Shown: positions 32,620-34,796 of the stretch, one piece after another
Numbering within the stretch: position 1 is the first letter of the stretch
Layout: the number at the start of each line of letters is the position of its first letter
Source of the DNA: Labrys miyagiensis
Lineage (GTDB): Bacteria; Pseudomonadota; Alphaproteobacteria; Rhizobiales; Labraceae
Length of the DNA: 34,796 bases
Direction: 5' to 3'
Assembly: GCF_030160835.1 (NCBI RefSeq)
Contig: NZ_BSPC01000043.1
Coordinates: forward strand, 1 to 34,796
The notes under the pieces: model-generated
Told to the model about the DNA's origin: nothing
The model's input: only the letters and a program-made list of their open reading frames with translations
The model's database searches: none
Made by a program: the position numbers and the translations under genes

Positions 32620-32862
32620 TGAATTCCGGGCGGTTCGGTACAAGCGTCGCTCCCGAGCACCGATCTCCTGCTCCGTTGCACTGGATCGGCAAGGCGCACA
32701 TCGGCGCCTGACGAAGCTCCGCTCGTCCCATTGGCAGTGCGGATTTTCCGCTCACGGCAAAAGTCCGCCATGACGCATCATCGCTGGATTCGCATATCGA
32801 ATTTTATGTCACTCAGCCCCCAGAGAACGCCAGTCGTGCTCAACGGATGATGCAAGCGGACC

Positions 32863-33117
32863 TCACAAATGATCGGACTTTCGCAGCGAAATGCGAATTT
32901 CGCGAAGAAAGTGAACAAGGGTCATCGCGAAAAGGAAAACGGCCACCACAAACAGCGCTGCCACTCCCTTTTCATGAGTCAGTTCAAAGACGGCCGATGC
33001 AAACGCGACAATGATCAGCGTCATCGTGACAATTCCGGATGAGACCGCAAAAAATACCGCCAAGTTAACCAGCCTTGCTCGTTCCTCCAGGCGTGGAAGG
33101 TCAGCTTTCTGGCACAC
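32863..33117 (-). pseudogene. DUF2721 membrane protein, C-terminal part
   Basis: The 84-codon frame begins LPRLEERARLVNLAVFFAVS and contains two membrane helices (residues about 18-44 and 53-70) and the closing LVHFLREIRISLRK. This is the second half of DUF2721, which normally has another helix and about 50 residues (NRLARIVDRARxLE...) in front. No suitable upstream codons are found after 33117, where a weak GTG start without a ribosome site is used. The gene is therefore probably truncated at its N-terminus. Confidence 0.6.
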
Positions 33118-33302
33118 TGGGCCACAGCTCCGATATGACGGCAGCTTCGTACATCGAGGTGATCAACAGAATCTCGGGGGAACCTCGTGAAGTCCGGATC
33201 GCGGAGGGAAGACGGGCCGCGTTATCGACCCAAGTCGTATGCTCGGGATGTCCGCTTGCAGACACTGGTCCGCTGCAAGCATCGCCGGTGACCTGCTGGG
33301 TA

Positions 33303-34199
33303 TCAGCCGCGCGATATGGACAGCCCCGCGAGAAGCCGAGCGTACGCAGTGAGCCTGCGGGATAAGAACTCAGTGAAGAGCCGCACGCGCTTCGTCTTGC
33401 GTGTCTCCCCCTGTGTGAGAAGCCAGAGCGTTCCGTATATGTGCAGGTCGGTGCCCGGCACCCTCACCAGCAGAGGGTCGGCATCTCCGACGAAGCACGG
33501 CAGTGTCGTGATCCCGAGCCCTTGTCGTGCTGCAACGATCTGCGCCTCGGCGTCCGTGGTCCTGAATGGAACCCCCGTGGTGCGAACCTCACCCTCACTG
33601 GCCCAGTCCGGAATTCCGTGAAGGCTTATGACGATCCACCGGATGGGATCAGGCGCGCCCGCACGCCACGCGGCTAACAGATCGCGAGACATGTAAATGC
33701 CACCGAATACATCCGGTCCCTTCAGGCCGTGAAGATTGAGCGGCAGGGTTTTGCGGTCGTAGACGACGCGGATCGCCACGTCGGCCTCTCGGTTGGTCAG
33801 ATTTGCCAGCTCGCCGGACGACAAGATTTCCATCTCGATATCCGGATGCAACCGCGCGAAATCGGCGAAGTCCGGCATAAGCAGGTGTGTCGCGAGGGTC
33901 GGAGCCAGTGTCACCCGCAGAAGCCCGCGCACGCTCTGGTCGCGCCCGAAGACGCGTGTCTCGAGCTGGTGCGACAACGCTTCCATCTGGTTTGCGAGTT
34001 CGAGGACCTCCTCGCCCGCAGCCGTCAGGCGGTAGCCCGAAGGCAGCTTTTCGAACATCTGCGCCCCGAGACGTTCCTCGAGCTGGGCGATGCGTCGTAG
34101 CACGGTCGAATGGTTCACCCCGAGGCGCTCGGCGGCGGCCCGCACCGAGCCTCCACGCGCGACGGCAAGAAAGTAGCGAACGTCATCCCAGTCGATCAT
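33303..34199 (-). CDS. LysR-family transcriptional regulator
   Basis: This 298-residue regulator starts at ATG 34199; longer in-frame readings add unlikely residues. The N-terminal winged HTH is WDDVRYFLAVARGGSVRAAA then ERLGVNHSTVLRRIAQLEER (residues 3-44), followed by a substrate-binding domain (LLRVTLAPTLATHLLMPDFA, DIEMEILSSGELANLTNREA, IVAARQGLGITTLPCFVGDA). The VNHSTVLRRI variant puts it in the AphB/CrgA-like subgroup. It is divergent from the SDR gene starting at 34499, a classic arrangement in which the regulator controls the neighbour through the 299-base gap. I could not pick a convincing T-N11-A box by eye. Confidence 0.93.
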   Translation of the reverse strand: MIDWDDVRYFLAVARGGSVRAAAERLGVNHSTVLRRIAQLEERLGAQMFEKLPSGYRLTAAGEEVLELANQMEALSHQLETRVFGRDQSVRGLLRVTLAPTLATHLLMPDFADFARLHPDIEMEILSSGELANLTNREADVAIRVVYDRKTLPLNLHGLKGPDVFGGIYMSRDLLAAWRAGAPDPIRWIVISLHGIPDWASEGEVRTTGVPFRTTDAEAQIVAARQGLGITTLPCFVGDADPLLVRVPGTDLHIYGTLWLLTQGETRKTKRVRLFTEFLSRRLTAYARLLAGLSISRG

Positions 34200-34498
34200 G
34201 GTGCAATCCGGCACCGCCGAGGTGCGCCTTCCAAGCCCGTATCTAACACATCGAACAGCATCTCGTATGTGGGTAGCACGGCAGTCATCATAGCCCGTGC
34301 CGACAAGCGTGGCCCAATCCCGAACGGCGGACACCGAACGTGGCGGCTGGCGTCAATCGCCCAGCCGGATGGATTTCGCACCACCGATGTGCGCGCTTCC
34401 GCACTCACCGCCTACCTCGGGCGAACCCATGTTGAGGCTCTCGGAGGACCTCTCCGTACAGCCTAAGACCCGAGACGGCGAACCAAGGACTGCACGAC

Positions 34499-34796
34499 AT
34501 GACTAGATTGAATGGTAAGACCGCCGTCATCACGGGCGGCGCCACCGGCATCGGCCGCGCCGCAGCAAAGCGATTCATCGAGGAGGGCGCCTTTGTCTTC
34601 ATCTTCGGCCGCCGGCACGACGCGCTCGACGCCGCTGTGGCCGACCTCGGGCCCAATGCCCGTGCGGTAAAGGGCTCGGTCTCGGATGAGGCCGACCTCG
34701 ACCGACTCTACGCGGCGGTGAAGGCCGAGCGCGGAACCCTTGACATCGTCTTCGCCAATGCCGGGGCAGGAAGCCCACTTCCGCTCGGCCAGATCA
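34499..34796 (+). CDS. SDR-family oxidoreductase (5' part, runs off the window)
   Basis: ATG 34499 opens a frame that is still open at the window end (99 codons seen of about 240-250). The chain MTRLNGKTAVITGGATGIGR has the cofactor motif TGGATGIG (residues 12-19), and the later NAG motif of classical short-chain dehydrogenases appears in LDIVFANAGAG near 82-92. FGRRHDALD after the second strand places an Arg pair that suggests NADPH preference. The active-site YxxxK lies beyond the window. Likely target of the divergent LysR regulator; substrate unknown. Confidence 0.9.
   Translation, partial: MTRLNGKTAVITGGATGIGRAAAKRFIEEGAFVFIFGRRHDALDAAVADLGPNARAVKGSVSDEADLDRLYAAVKAERGTLDIVFANAGAGSPLPLGQI

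Overview
The window reads as an accessory, IS-rich chromosomal or plasmid region of a GC-rich alphaproteobacterium, most likely of the order Hyphomicrobiales (Rhizobiales). Signs are the gene families present (DUF6502/DUF5666 pair, DUF1194, DUF1684, MGH1-like GH63 glucosidase, a DUF3141-pta-ackA-fabI type cluster), CTCTAGAGC/GCGTTTTGCGATT intergenic palindromes of a kind I associate with that order, and remnants of IS481, IS6 and Tn3-resolvase type genes. The genus cannot be fixed from the sequence alone.

Layout. (1) 1-52 is the end of an IS630-family element that has cut off the C-terminus of a DUF4239 membrane protein (33-749). (2) 750-2195 is decayed DNA with an IS481-type transposase remnant and a 33-residue fossil of a DUF3141 gene. 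(3) 2196-4337 holds intact pta and ackA, followed by a fabI fossil; both relics fit an ancestral DUF3141-pta-ackA-fabI cluster. (4) 5118-10294 holds a small lipoprotein, an SbmA/BacA-like ABC exporter homologue whose ATPase motifs are all degenerate, and a full-length phosphoketolase (xfp). (5) 10295-12882 is a scrap zone: a nested palindromic repeat, a single open frame stitched from three unrelated gene fragments (excisionase-type HTH, GT2 glycosyltransferase, HlyD adaptor), a resolvase tail and a small membrane protein. (6) 12883-14039 is a complete IS630 element with TA target duplication and a -1 frameshift transposase. Its left end matches the end at 1-52 at 48 of 52 bases, so 53-12882 is bracketed by inverted copies of one IS. 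(7) 14937-17576 is a divergent locus: a glycine-rich secreted protein on the minus strand, and DUF6502 and DUF5666 genes overlapping on the plus strand, with two matching palindromes between them. (8) 17577-19847 holds an IS6 remnant, a DUF1194 von Willebrand-like protein and a small ORF. (9) 20057-26438 (minus strand) is a catabolic operon: GntR/FCD regulator, polar amino-acid ABC binding protein and permease, DapA-family lyase, and a 968-residue fusion of the three subunits of an HcnABC/D-hydroxyproline-dehydrogenase type enzyme. (10) 27005-34796 holds a GH63-like glucosidase, DUF1684, aldo-keto reductase, DUF2721, LysR and the start of a divergent SDR gene.

How the genes fit together. Xfp cleaves xylulose-5-P and/or fructose-6-P to acetyl phosphate. 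AckA can turn acetyl phosphate into acetate and ATP, and Pta can turn it into acetyl-CoA. The three enzymes therefore form a complete phosphoketolase shunt within 8 kb, although interrupted by the lipoprotein and the ABC-like gene. The minus-strand operon looks like uptake and oxidation of a cyclic or secondary amino acid (4-hydroxyproline or an opine are the best guesses), but no ABC ATPase and no epimerase are in view.

I see no rRNA, tRNA or CRISPR array. The points most worth a second look are the DUF6502/DUF5666/Gly-rich locus with its twin operator, the pseudo-ATPase exporter beside xfp, the three-subunit fusion dehydrogenase and the three-gene mosaic frame.
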